From Chersky-265 sp035275285 (GTDB taxonomy: Bacteria; Fibrobacterota; Fibrobacteria; UBA11236), in NCBI GenBank assembly GCA_035275285.1, contig DATENA010000069.1, forward strand, positions 1 to 41,735: a DNA stretch of 41,735 nt. The letters run 5' to 3'. Within the stretch, counting starts at the first letter, position 1, and every line of letters starts with the position of its first letter. Positions 16,113 through 25,150 of the stretch are shown one piece after another. The notes under the pieces were generated by a model. The model was not told the DNA's origin. It was given only the letters and a program-made list of their open reading frames with translations, and searched no databases. Both the position numbers and the translations under genes were made by a program.

Positions 16113-17459
16113 CTAGTCCCCGATCAAAGCCAAAACCAGGCCCCTGCCCCGTTCCAGGGAAGACAGGGCCTTTCCGACCATGGCGCGGCCCGCCCTGCGC
16201 CGGTCGACGGCCTTCATGGCATGGCCGGGCACGTCCGAGCTGGTCAGCAGATCCCCGGGCCGGATGGCGCCCCGCGAGGCATCGGCCAGGCAATAGACCC
16301 GGCCCGCAAGGGCGATCGGATAGGTCTTCGCCTTTCCCGGAGAACGTCTCGGCCGGAAAGAGACTCCCGGGGACACGCCACCGGCGCCGCTGATGACGCC
16401 GGCCACCGCGGGGTCATAGGCCGATGAGGCCACGCGCATTTTCCCGTCCTGTTCGGCGGAAATGGAGACCAGCATGCCGGGCCGGACGCGGGCAGGCCCG
16501 TCGACCACCTCGAAATGCTCGGCCAGATCGCAACCCTGGTTGGCGGTGTACGATTTTATCTCCACCCACCCGGCGGAGAAGTCGCCGCGCATGAGCGGCG
16601 TTCCGGCCGTGCTGTTGGCCACGTAGAACTTCTCATAACCGAGCTCGGAGTAGCCGGCGTTGGCGCCGACGAAGACGTTCCCCTCGTTGCCGGTGGCGGT
16701 GTACCCCGCCCGGTAGCCGATGAAGGTATTGTCGTATCCGTTTTGGCGGTTGAGGCCGGCCTCCGATCCCACCATGAGGTTGTCTTCGGTGGTGGAGGCT
16801 TTTCCCGCCCGGTAGCCCACGTAGACGCGCTCATAGCCGCTGCCCTGCGCGCCGGCGGCGCAGGTTTCCCTGCCCAGGCAGACATTGTCGCTGGCGCTGG
16901 AACCCAGGCCGGCGGCATGCCCCATGAAGATGTTGCGGCTTCCGGTTTGGCTGGAACCGCCCGCATCGGCCCCGAAGAAGACGTTCTGATTGCCCGTCGT
17001 ATTGCTCCCTCCCGTCCGGTAGCCGAAGAAGGTATTGCTCCCGCCGCTGGTATTGAGCGCTCCGCTCGCGCTCCCGACGAAGGTGTTCCAGGATCCCGAA
17101 GTATTGACGGGACCGGAATTGTTGCCCACGAAGGTGTTCCGCTCGCCCGTGTTGACCTTGCCGGCCTGCTGTCCGAAAAAGGCGGCGTACTGCCCCGATT
17201 GGTCCTTCCCGGCATTTTGCCCGAAAAGGACGGCCTCCGATCCGGTGAAATTGCGCCCGACGCTGGATCCGAACAAGGTATTGAGGCTGGAGCTGGAGAT
17301 GGCCGCCTTGCCGGCCTCGTATCCGTAGCGGGCGTTATCGCTTCCGAGCGTCCCCACCCCGGTCCCGTAGAGGGCGTTCTGGGCGCCGGCGGAGGTTATC
17401 AAAGCGGTAAAAACCGTTAAAAGGCGCGAAACGCGCGGCGCAAGATCTTGCGTTTGCAT
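16113..17459 (-). CDS. Exported GYRAGY-repeat protein, paralogue 3
   Basis: First gene of the minus-strand array. The ATG at 17459 follows AAGGGGGG; the 448-residue product begins with a signal peptide (MQTQDLAPRVSRLLTVFTAL, cleaved near SAGAQ). The repeat region (about 30-300) carries units such as NTFFGYRTGGSNTTGNQN, VFFGADAGGSSQTGSRN and NTFIGYRAGYTATGNEGN. The C-terminal domain reads CDLAEHFEVV, VAGVISGAGGVSPG, GRVYCLADASRGAIRPGDLL, HAMKAVD, VGKALSSLE, GLVLALIGD. Its stop lies 20 bp before the start of paralogue 2, so all three are probably one transcript. The neighbouring divergent gene is the PQQ-type dehydrogenase, 258 bp away. Confidence 0.77.
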   Translation of the reverse strand: MQTQDLAPRVSRLLTVFTALITSAGAQNALYGTGVGTLGSDNARYGYEAGKAAISSSSLNTLFGSSVGRNFTGSEAVLFGQNAGKDQSGQYAAFFGQQAGKVNTGERNTFVGNNSGPVNTSGSWNTFVGSASGALNTSGGSNTFFGYRTGGSNTTGNQNVFFGADAGGSSQTGSRNIFMGHAAGLGSSASDNVCLGRETCAAGAQGSGYERVYVGYRAGKASTTEDNLMVGSEAGLNRQNGYDNTFIGYRAGYTATGNEGNVFVGANAGYSELGYEKFYVANSTAGTPLMRGDFSAGWVEIKSYTANQGCDLAEHFEVVDGPARVRPGMLVSISAEQDGKMRVASSAYDPAVAGVISGAGGVSPGVSFRPRRSPGKAKTYPIALAGRVYCLADASRGAIRPGDLLTSSDVPGHAMKAVDRRRAGRAMVGKALSSLERGRGLVLALIGD

Positions 17460-17717
17460 GGTCCCCCCCTTGTTCGCATGGCTACGCTCCGTGCTTTCCA
17501 TCCTTGGATGCAGGAGCCCGCCGGAATGCGTCATATTTTTTCGGGGATCGCTCCGCCGAACGCATGCATTTCAAGAGATTTCCGATAGAGATAATCCAAT
17601 CCTTGCTACGACCACTTCGTTTATGCCCATGAGGTCGAACGCGCCATTCTACCGGATATGGCCTTCTGGGCGCCGGCGGAACCCATTAAGACGGCAAAAG
17701 GATTACCTTTAGCCAAA

Positions 17718-19415
17718 ATGCGCAAACACGGACGGCATTCCGTTTGGCTCATGGGGGCCGCATTGATCGTGGGCGCTTTCAGTGGGCGCGGGTTCGCCCA
17801 ATGCGAAACCCGGCCGGCGACCGCGGCGGAATTCAGAAAAACGGTTCTGGTTTCCAATACCGCTTATCCCATGGAGCTTGCCGTGGCTCCTGACGGTTCG
17901 GTCTTTTTCGCGGAGAAAAACGGGAAGTTGAAGCGGCATGTTCCGGGGGGAACCGTCAGCGAGGTTTTGTCCCTCGATGTCGTGACCCACGTTTTCCTCG
18001 GGAATGGCTACGGCCTGAGCGGATTGACCCTCGATCCGGATTTTGCCCGAAACGGTTGGATCTATCTCTTTTATTTCCCGGACTCCTTTCGGGAGCCCGA
18101 ACTTCGCGGCCGCCTTTCCCGCTTCACCTTTCGCGCCGGCGCCGTGGATAAGAACACGGAAAAGATCCTCCTGGAAATACCCTATAACGGATTCGACCAT
18201 GCGGGCGGCTCGCTCCGATTCGATCAAGCCGGCCATCTTTTCCTTTCCACGGGCGACGACACTAATCCCGTCCAAGTCAATCCGGTGAATTGGGCCGGGG
18301 GAGCGGGATTCAACTGCTTGCAGGGCAAGGATTGTTCCTTTGACGCCGCGCGCACCGCCGGAAATACCGATGACCTGCGCGGGAAAATACTGCGGATGAC
18401 CCCCATCCCCTTTCCGGATTCGGAAACGAGGACCCCGGGTATCGGCGCCACCTACTCCATTCCGCCGGGGAATTTGTTCCCGCCCGGCACCGATTCCACC
18501 CGGCCCGAGATCTACACCATGGGCCATCGCAACGCCTTCCGATTCGCTCTGGATGATAAAACCGGATGGCTGTTCATGGGGGATCCCGGATCCTATCCCA
18601 GCAGTTCCCTTCAATCCAAATACCCCGATATTCCCTATGGATATGATGAGTACAACATCGCCGCCGGTCCCGGCTTCCACGGTTGGCCCTTTTTCACCGC
18701 CGACAATAAACCATATGCTCCCCTGGATTTCAAAGCCAACACCTTGACCGGTCCGTTTTGGAAACCGGCGGAACCCGTCTTCAATGCCTCTCCGCGCAAC
18801 ACGGGCTTGAAGAAACTTCCCTTGCCGGTTCCGGCTTCCATGTACTTGGTTGGTTTTGGTACCAATGCCTACAGCCACGATTTTTTTAAAAATCATAGGG
18901 TTTGCGCTCCTATTTCGGGTCCGGTTTACCGCTATCGATCCTATGGGAACTCCTCGGCCAAGTTGCCGCCTTATTACGATGGAAAGTGGCTCATCACCTC
19001 CAGCGGCGCCGATTTCTTCGCCTTTGCCTCGTTCAATGCCTCCGGCGTCGTCACTCAGATCGAATCCTTTCCCTTGACGGGCTTGTCCACCTCGGTCCTG
19101 GATGTGGAGCTGGGCCCCGAAGGAGCCTTGTATTTCGCCTCTTACGATCCCGGAACGATTTTTAAAGTGGAGTACAGGGGAACATGCTTGCCGGTCGTCT
19201 CCTTGGCCCAGGGCCGAGGTGAAGCCAGGCCCGCCGGCCGCTTGCTGGGGCCGGCCGCGTCCTTTATCCGATTTCCCCCCTTCTCCCAAAGCGTGGTGCT
19301 GACCGATCTCCAGGGCAGGCGGGTTTGGACGGGGCGGCGCCAAGCGGGCGAAGGCGAGAGGGGGGTTCTTCCCGCCCCCATGCGTGGAAAGCTTTATCTG
19401 GCCGACTTCCATTGA
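17718..19415 (+). CDS. Exported PQQ-dependent sugar dehydrogenase-like protein with C-terminal tail
   Basis: The protein belongs to the soluble glucose/sorbosone dehydrogenase family, six-bladed propellers that oxidise sugars with PQQ. ATG 17718 gives a signal peptide (MRKHGRHSVWLMGAALIVGA, cleaved near GFAQ); 565 residues. Family marks are ELAVAPDGSVFFAEKNGKL, YGLSGLTLDPDF, NGFDHAGGSLRFDQAGHLFL with the likely active-site His161, and IYTMGHRNAFRFALD. The last 65 or so residues (SQSVVLTDLQGRRVWTGR to GKLYLADFH) are not part of the propeller and look like a type IX secretion sorting tail. The kelch gene follows after 27 bp. PQQ synthesis genes are not in the window, so substrate and cofactor are inferred. 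The 258-bp spacer upstream (17460-17717) must carry divergent promoters, but I cannot identify them. Confidence 0.82.
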   Translation: MRKHGRHSVWLMGAALIVGAFSGRGFAQCETRPATAAEFRKTVLVSNTAYPMELAVAPDGSVFFAEKNGKLKRHVPGGTVSEVLSLDVVTHVFLGNGYGLSGLTLDPDFARNGWIYLFYFPDSFREPELRGRLSRFTFRAGAVDKNTEKILLEIPYNGFDHAGGSLRFDQAGHLFLSTGDDTNPVQVNPVNWAGGAGFNCLQGKDCSFDAARTAGNTDDLRGKILRMTPIPFPDSETRTPGIGATYSIPPGNLFPPGTDSTRPEIYTMGHRNAFRFALDDKTGWLFMGDPGSYPSSSLQSKYPDIPYGYDEYNIAAGPGFHGWPFFTADNKPYAPLDFKANTLTGPFWKPAEPVFNASPRNTGLKKLPLPVPASMYLVGFGTNAYSHDFFKNHRVCAPISGPVYRYRSYGNSSAKLPPYYDGKWLITSSGADFFAFASFNASGVVTQIESFPLTGLSTSVLDVELGPEGALYFASYDPGTIFKVEYRGTCLPVVSLAQGRGEARPAGRLLGPAASFIRFPPFSQSVVLTDLQGRRVWTGRRQAGEGERGVLPAPMRGKLYLADFH

Positions 19416-19442
19416 GGAACCGGATTTCAAAGAGGGGGAAAA

Positions 19443-20561
19443 ATGGCCCGATTTGCATGGCTCGCGTTTTATGCCGGGGTTTTGTCCCCCGTTGCCGCCC
19501 AACCCAGATGGACGGAAGGTGCAGCCATGTCCGTGCCGCGATCCGAAATGCACGGCGCCCTCATCGGCGACAAAGTGTATGTGCCGGGAGGATACGATTC
19601 CCGGATTCAGGTGGTGGGCGCGCACGAGGTATACGACATTTCCAACAACCGCTGGTCTTCCGCGCAGGCCATGCCGGTGGCCAAGGAGCATCACGTGGTG
19701 GAGGCGTGCGGTTCCAAGCTATACGCCATCAAAGGAGAAACGCAGATTTACGATCCGGCTCGCGACAGTTGGTCCCGAGGGGATTCGACTCCGTCGAGAT
19801 ATGACGCGTCTTCCTGCGTGCTGGACGACAGGATTTACCTTATCGGCGGCGGCACCCCCGGCGCGCGGCGCTACTCCCCGGCTTCCGGCGCTTGGGAAGA
19901 TCTCGCACCCATGCGGCTTTCCCGAGGGCATCACCGGTCCGTGGTCCTGAACGGCAGGATATACGTTCTGGGCGGGATCCAAACCTCCACGTCCCGGCAA
20001 ACCGGAACCGTCGAGATCTACGATCCGGCGAACAACCAATGGAGCGACGGCATTCCCATGCGGGACAAGCGCAGCGGATTCGCCGCGGTAGCGGTGGGCG
20101 GCAGAATAATCGTGGCCGGAGGCGAAAAACAGGAGCCCGGCCAGTCTCCCGCCATCGTCAAAAGCGTGGAGATCTTCGACGGCAAGGCCTGGAGTTATCT
20201 TCCCGAAATGCCCGTGGGCATACACGGCGCGGCATACGCCGCATATGGCGACAAGCTGTACATCCTCGGCGGATCTTCGCAGCCCTACGGCGTCCGCAAT
20301 TCGGGCATGGTGTACATCTTGGACTTGAATTCCGCGGTTCCCGTCGATTTCGGGATGCGGAGCGGAAGAAGGCTTGAATCCGGGGTTCTTGGGAACGGCA
20401 CCTGGGCGGTTTTCAACCTGTCCGGAGAAAAGTTGGCCGAGGCCCCTCTCTCGGTTCCGCCGGCGGATTGGGTGGAGGGCCTGGGTCTGTCCCCGGCGCC
20501 TTATTTCATCCAGGCGATGTCGGGCGGCAAGGCCGCCACCCGGTTCTGGGTAAAACCTTAG
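19443..20561 (+). CDS. Exported kelch-repeat protein
   Basis: GAGGGGG four bases upstream supports ATG 19443. The 372-residue product has a signal peptide (MARFAWLAFYAGVLSPVAAQ) and six kelch repeats (about 22-300), each with a G-G pair and a later W, for example KVYVPGGY, RIYLIGGG, RIYVLGGIQ, RIIVAGGEK and KLYILGGSS, with EIYDPANNQWSDG-like strands between. This predicts a beta-propeller used for binding or as an oxidase-like scaffold; there is no Cys-Tyr radical site that I can assign. The C-terminal 70 residues (LGNGTWAVFNLSGEKLAEAP to SPAPYFIQAMSGGKAATRFWV) resemble the sorting tails of its neighbours. It probably forms an operon with the preceding dehydrogenase-like gene. Confidence 0.82.
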   Translation: MARFAWLAFYAGVLSPVAAQPRWTEGAAMSVPRSEMHGALIGDKVYVPGGYDSRIQVVGAHEVYDISNNRWSSAQAMPVAKEHHVVEACGSKLYAIKGETQIYDPARDSWSRGDSTPSRYDASSCVLDDRIYLIGGGTPGARRYSPASGAWEDLAPMRLSRGHHRSVVLNGRIYVLGGIQTSTSRQTGTVEIYDPANNQWSDGIPMRDKRSGFAAVAVGGRIIVAGGEKQEPGQSPAIVKSVEIFDGKAWSYLPEMPVGIHGAAYAAYGDKLYILGGSSQPYGVRNSGMVYILDLNSAVPVDFGMRSGRRLESGVLGNGTWAVFNLSGEKLAEAPLSVPPADWVEGLGLSPAPYFIQAMSGGKAATRFWVKP

Positions 20562-20749
20562 CAGGGTGTTTCCTGAAGCCCTAAAAAAGCGCAATGAAGA
20601 TCGTCTGGGCCTGCGTCTTTTTCCCGTCCAGGTGTTATTATATTGCCAAACCTTCATATTGATTGTAAAAAAACCTGGTGGACACGGAAATGCATGGCTT
20701 GGATTCGATTTCAACCACGATAGGGCTTATTTGGAGGCGTTTCGCCGAA

Positions 20750-23700
20750 ATGCGTTTAAGGGGGATTTTCCCGGCGGCGCTTACGGCGGCCTTGCTGTCC
20801 GGGGTGCCGATGGCCTCGGCAAGCCGAAGCTTTGACGGGCGGGATCTTTGCCGGCAGCTTGCCCGGCTGGAAGCCTTCCCCGCGTCGTTGGAAATCACCC
20901 TGGCTTTCCCGGACGGCTCTCGGGAAGCGTTCCGGCTCACGCCTTCCGATATTCTGCCGGCCGCCCTGCAAGCGCAGTACGGGCCAATCCGCTCCTACTC
21001 CGGAATGGGCCTCAATCGGAGGGACGCGCGTATCGCCCTTACCGAGTACCGGGGCGAGGTGCAGGTCTCCATCCTGTCCGGACCCATCCGCGAAGACTTC
21101 TCCGTGGCTCCCGACGGGGCGGTGACGGTGCAGGCACCCGCTGGAATGCCGGATATCGGCGGAGACGAGGGTATCGACCCCTCGCAAAAAGCGTATGCTT
21201 CCCCGGCCGCCGCCAAGGTTTCCGCGGCATCCCGGGATTGCCTGGGCGGCGAAACCCCGTGCTATGCCATGGGCGATACCTTGTTCGTTTACAGGTGGGC
21301 CATGGCCCTGGAGGGCAGCACCAACAAGATCGTTGCCGACGGCACCGTGGCCGGAGGCCTGGCCTTCGTGACCGGCATGGTGAACCGTCTCAACCTCACC
21401 TGGATGCGCGACCTGAGCAGCAAGATCATCCTGGTCGATCAAGAAGACAAGCTCATTTTCACGGCGCCCAACAATGGCTATTTCCCTTCGCCGCCCGTAA
21501 CCTCCAGTGATCTGATAAATCGCGTGGATGCGACCATGGATGCCCTCATCGGCAAGGGGAATTGGGATTTCGGGTTCATCTTTTGCGACGGCTTGGCAGG
21601 AGGGCTGGGCGGCGGCAAACATGGGGTAAGCTCCCAGGACTATGCCTCCGCCATCCATGAGGTGGGACATCAATGGGGTTCTCCGCATAACCTGACTGTC
21701 GAAGGGCCGGAAAACGGCTGGTCCATCGGAGGCAGCATCATGGGCAATCGCGACAATACGGTGGCGACCACCGATGGCGTGGTGAGCGGCGACAGCTACA
21801 GCTCGATCTCCATTGCGGAAGGTTTCCAGGGGACCAAGAACGCCTCGGCCGGGGGCTTCCACTGGCCGTTCCAGCGCTTGGCCACGGGCAACCATATCCC
21901 CCAGGTCACCGTGCCCGCCGGCGGTTTCACCATCCCCATCCGCACGCCTTTCGTTCTGACGGGTTCGGCCACCGATGCGGACCGGGACAGCCTTACCTAT
22001 GCCTGGGAGCAGGTCGACAGGGCCACGGAGCGGTTCAACCCGAATAGCAGCTTTCCCCGCGACAATGGCCCTTTGTGCGTCAGCGTCTATCCCACCGTAG
22101 GCGGCAATACCCGGTATTTCCCCAACCTGCGCGGCCTTCTGGCCAACTACGTCAACGATACCCTGGAGAGGCTTCCCGTCGCCGGCCGCGAATTGAACAT
22201 GCGCCTGGTGGTCCGCGATAACCATCTCCCGTCCGGGGCGGTCAATTGGAAAAACGTCAAGTTCCGGGCGGACAGCAGCGCAGGCCCCTTCAAGGTGCTG
22301 TCCCTCAACGATCCCGGCCAGATCCGCACGGGTAACGCGCCCATGTCGGTCGCCTGGAGCGTGGCGGGCACCGACAAAGGCCCCGTCAATTGCTCCCAGG
22401 TGGATATCTTGCTCAGCACCGACGGAGGCCTGCATTTCGATCGGGTGCTGGTGGAGAAGACCCCCAATGACGGGGAGCAGACCGTAACGCTCCCCAATAC
22501 GCCCGGGGACAAGAATCGCCTGATGGTCAAAGCCTCGGCGAACGTCTTCTTCGACGTCAACGATGCGCCTTTCCGGATCTTCGACGCCGCCAAGGCGGGT
22601 TACCAAATGGGGATCCCGCTCCCGCGCGTGAATATCGGAAGGGCCAAGAGCGGCACCTTGCCCTACTCGATCCTGGGCTTGGGCGGGAACCAGGGGAAGA
22701 TCGACCTGCGGCTCTCGGGCATGCCCACAGGGCTCCCGGTGGCCTTCAAGGAAGGCGGCCAGGACCGATCGTTCACCCTGTCCACCCAATCGGATCTGCT
22801 TTGGACGGCGGACGGCTCCCTGGCGAAAGGGAAATATCCTTTCTCCCTGGCGGTGCACGGGAGCGCAAGCGACACCCAGGCGACCTTCCTGGCCGTGAAA
22901 AGCGGCCCCATCAGCAATGCGCCGGGCAAGGCGGCCCATCTCCAGGGCGGCGACATCGATACCCATATCCTTCTGCCCCCCATCGGCCGCACGGGCGTGA
23001 ACGCATTCACCTTCATGGCGACGGTGAGGCGCGTGGGGGTCCAGGATGACATAGCGGCCCTCTTCAGCACTTTGGGCAAGGGCGACGGGCGCCCCTTTTC
23101 CTTGAACATGAAAGCGGACGGGAATCTGCTGGTTCACTGGAACGGAGTGCACTGGTGGGAATTGTCCGGCCTTATCCTGCCGGATAATCAATGGGTCCAG
23201 GTCGCCCTGGTGGTGCAAGCGGGAAAGCTGCAGATCCATCTGAACGACAAGGTCTTCGAACTCAAATCGAACGAACCGCCCCTGACCTTGGACAGCACCA
23301 TCTGGATTGGGGCCCACAACGGGTTGTGGAACCGCAACTTCAACGGGGACGTGGACGATGTCCTGCTATGGGATCGGGCCCTGACCCCCGCCGAAATCGC
23401 CCGGTACCAAACGCATTACCCGTCCGGGGATGAGGCCGGGCTGCTGCGTTTTTATCAGTTCGACGGCAATACGGTGGATGTCCTGGAAGGGAGCGACGGG
23501 GCTTGGAACAAACCCCCTTCGGCCCAATACGTGGAAGCGGGGTATCCTCCCAAACTCGATCCATCGCCCGTCCGGAAAGCGGAGAAGGCCGTTCCCTTCG
23601 ACGTATACCGGCTGGGCGGCCGGGGCCTGGTCCTGCGATTCACCAACTCGGTTCCCGGCCGGGTGGATCTCGAGTGGGCGGATATGCGCGGCGCCATCGT

Positions 23701-23845
23701 ATATCGATATCGCGAGGCCTTTTCGCCCGGCACGCATCGGGAAATCCTCACCGTTCCGGACGGAGCCCTCCTTCCCGGGGTTTATTTCATCCGGGCCAGG
23801 CTGGGAACCACCCGGATCGTGCGGGCATTCCCCGTTTTGGAATAA
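20750..23845 (+). CDS. Exported reprolysin-like zinc metalloprotease with LamG domain and C-terminal tail
   Basis: ATG 20750 gives a good signal peptide (MRLRGIFPAALTAALLSGVP, cleaved near MASA) and has TTGGAGG upstream; ATG 20690 and GTG 20678 add an unlikely prefix. The 1031-residue protein has a propeptide-like region (to about 190) and a metzincin domain with the zinc motif HEVGHQWGSPH at 303-313 and a Met-turn candidate SIMGNRD about 25 residues on. A segment reading FTIPIRTPFVLTGSATDADR and then YAWEQVD, typical of FCB-group reprolysin-like proteases, follows. Residues about 745-900 are a LamG-like jelly roll (WIGAHNGLW, GDVDDVLLWDRALTPAEI). The last 90 residues end in LLPGVYFIRARLGTTRIVRA, a sorting-tail pattern. 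It likely cleaves proteins outside the cell. The gene converges on the next one. Confidence 0.86.
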   Translation: MRLRGIFPAALTAALLSGVPMASASRSFDGRDLCRQLARLEAFPASLEITLAFPDGSREAFRLTPSDILPAALQAQYGPIRSYSGMGLNRRDARIALTEYRGEVQVSILSGPIREDFSVAPDGAVTVQAPAGMPDIGGDEGIDPSQKAYASPAAAKVSAASRDCLGGETPCYAMGDTLFVYRWAMALEGSTNKIVADGTVAGGLAFVTGMVNRLNLTWMRDLSSKIILVDQEDKLIFTAPNNGYFPSPPVTSSDLINRVDATMDALIGKGNWDFGFIFCDGLAGGLGGGKHGVSSQDYASAIHEVGHQWGSPHNLTVEGPENGWSIGGSIMGNRDNTVATTDGVVSGDSYSSISIAEGFQGTKNASAGGFHWPFQRLATGNHIPQVTVPAGGFTIPIRTPFVLTGSATDADRDSLTYAWEQVDRATERFNPNSSFPRDNGPLCVSVYPTVGGNTRYFPNLRGLLANYVNDTLERLPVAGRELNMRLVVRDNHLPSGAVNWKNVKFRADSSAGPFKVLSLNDPGQIRTGNAPMSVAWSVAGTDKGPVNCSQVDILLSTDGGLHFDRVLVEKTPNDGEQTVTLPNTPGDKNRLMVKASANVFFDVNDAPFRIFDAAKAGYQMGIPLPRVNIGRAKSGTLPYSILGLGGNQGKIDLRLSGMPTGLPVAFKEGGQDRSFTLSTQSDLLWTADGSLAKGKYPFSLAVHGSASDTQATFLAVKSGPISNAPGKAAHLQGGDIDTHILLPPIGRTGVNAFTFMATVRRVGVQDDIAALFSTLGKGDGRPFSLNMKADGNLLVHWNGVHWWELSGLILPDNQWVQVALVVQAGKLQIHLNDKVFELKSNEPPLTLDSTIWIGAHNGLWNRNFNGDVDDVLLWDRALTPAEIARYQTHYPSGDEAGLLRFYQFDGNTVDVLEGSDGAWNKPPSAQYVEAGYPPKLDPSPVRKAEKAVPFDVYRLGGRGLVLRFTNSVPGRVDLEWADMRGAIVYRYREAFSPGTHREILTVPDGALLPGVYFIRARLGTTRIVRAFPVLE

Positions 23846-23869
23846 GGCGTAAAAACCCATTCCGGGAAT

Positions 23870-25099
23870 TCATCCCAATGCTTGCGCGAAATCCTCCAAC
23901 AGGTCCTCCGCGTCCTCGATCCCCACCGACAAGCGGATCATGCCGTCTTCGATGCCCATGCCGGCCCGCCGGGCCGGGCCCATCTCGTAGAAGATGGTCT
24001 GGGCGACGGGGATGATCAGGGTGCGGTTGTCCCCCAGGTTGCTGGAGCAAATGGCGAGCTTGAGGCGGTTGAGGAAGGCGAAGGGATCGACGCTGTCCGC
24101 CAGCACGAAGCTCAGCAGGGCCCCGGGGCGCTTGAAGAGTTCCTTGGCCAGGGAGTTCTGGGGGTGGGAGTTGAGGCCCGGATAATGCACGGCCTTCACC
24201 CGCCGATGGGTGGACAGGAACAGCGCGATGCGCGCGGCGTTGCCGCAGGCCCGGTCCATGCGCAGGGCCAGGGTCTCCGATCCCACCGAGAGGACATGGG
24301 CCGCCTCCGGCGCCAGGGTCCCGCCGAAATCCCGCAGGCCTTTCTTGCGGAGCTGCAGCATGGCGTACATGGAGGGCTTCCCGGTCTTGTAGATGTCCAG
24401 GATGTTCGGGAACGCGCTCCAATCGAAAAGGCCGGTATCCGTGACGCTACCCCCCAGGGCGTTGCCGTGGCCGCCGAAATATTTGGACAGGGAATTGACC
24501 GAAAGCGAAGCCTTGACCCCTTTGGGCAGGAACAGGTAGGGCGAAGTAAGGGTATTGTCCACCACGTAGACGAGGCCCTTGGCCTGGCAGAGAGCCCCGA
24601 TGCGGGCCATGTCGGCCACCTGGGTGGCGGGATTGGCGATGGTCTCCACCAGCACCAGGCGCGTGGCCGGCGTGACGGCCGCTTCCACCCGCGCCACGTC
24701 GGTCGCGTCCACGAAGGTCACGTCGATGCCGATGCCGGCCAGCGTGTTGAGCAGGCTGTTGGTGTTGCCGAACAGGAAGGCGCTGGAAACGACGTGATCG
24801 CCCTTGCGCAGCAGCGTGGTGAGAACCGCGCCCAGGGCGGCCATGCCGGTGGAAAAGCAGACGGTCGCCACGCCCTGCTCCATGCCGGTGACCTTCCGCT
24901 CCAGCGCGGACACGGTGGGATTCGCCTGGCGCGCGTAAGCATAGCCCTGGGCGGTGCCCTGGAATACCGCGGCCAGATCCTCCGCCTTATCGTATCCGTA
25001 TGCGATGGACGTGTGGACGGGCTTGTGCAGCGATCCGTGCTCGGGCTTGCCCAAGCGATCGGAGTGGATGATGTTGGTGGTGAATCCCGGGTTCTTCAT
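23870..25099 (-). CDS. Cystathionine gamma-synthase family PLP enzyme
   Basis: This is a Cys/Met metabolism PLP enzyme (fold type I), acting on homoserine esters, cystathionine or methionine-like substrates. The 409 residues are full length for the family. The PLP Lys is K206 in VNSLSKYFGGHGNALGG, the pyridine-binding Asp is D181 in VVDNTLTSPYLF, and the N-terminal arm shows AYGYDKAEDLAAVFQ, YAYARQANPTVSALE and then CFSTGMAALG. The SSAFLFGNTNSLL segment is common to the O-acetylhomoserine sulfhydrylase-like members, but reaction specificity cannot be read from sequence. AAGGA lies eight bases upstream of ATG 25099. It follows the large membrane protein gene in the same direction after 51 bp, without an obvious functional link. 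Confidence 0.88.
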   Translation of the reverse strand: MKNPGFTTNIIHSDRLGKPEHGSLHKPVHTSIAYGYDKAEDLAAVFQGTAQGYAYARQANPTVSALERKVTGMEQGVATVCFSTGMAALGAVLTTLLRKGDHVVSSAFLFGNTNSLLNTLAGIGIDVTFVDATDVARVEAAVTPATRLVLVETIANPATQVADMARIGALCQAKGLVYVVDNTLTSPYLFLPKGVKASLSVNSLSKYFGGHGNALGGSVTDTGLFDWSAFPNILDIYKTGKPSMYAMLQLRKKGLRDFGGTLAPEAAHVLSVGSETLALRMDRACGNAARIALFLSTHRRVKAVHYPGLNSHPQNSLAKELFKRPGALLSFVLADSVDPFAFLNRLKLAICSSNLGDNRTLIIPVAQTIFYEMGPARRAGMGIEDGMIRLSVGIEDAEDLLEDFAQALG

Positions 25100-25120
25100 G
25101 GCTTGAATCCTTGGAAATAG

Positions 25121-25138
25121 CCGGACGCGAGGGTCCGG
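25121..25138. terminator. Short GC hairpin between membrane-protein and PLP-enzyme genes
   Basis: CCGGAC (25121-25126) and GTCCGG (25133-25138) form a perfect six-base stem with a six-base loop in the 51-bp spacer. There is no T-run on either strand, so it may only attenuate read-through or stabilise an mRNA end. Confidence 0.25.
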
Positions 25139-25150
25139 TCGCGTAGTCGG

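Noticed and set aside
13391..17459. A CRISPR array, suggested by regularly spaced repeats
   Set aside because: Repeats are in-frame coding units of about 50 bp with a protein consensus, no conserved repeat-spacer structure and no cas genes.
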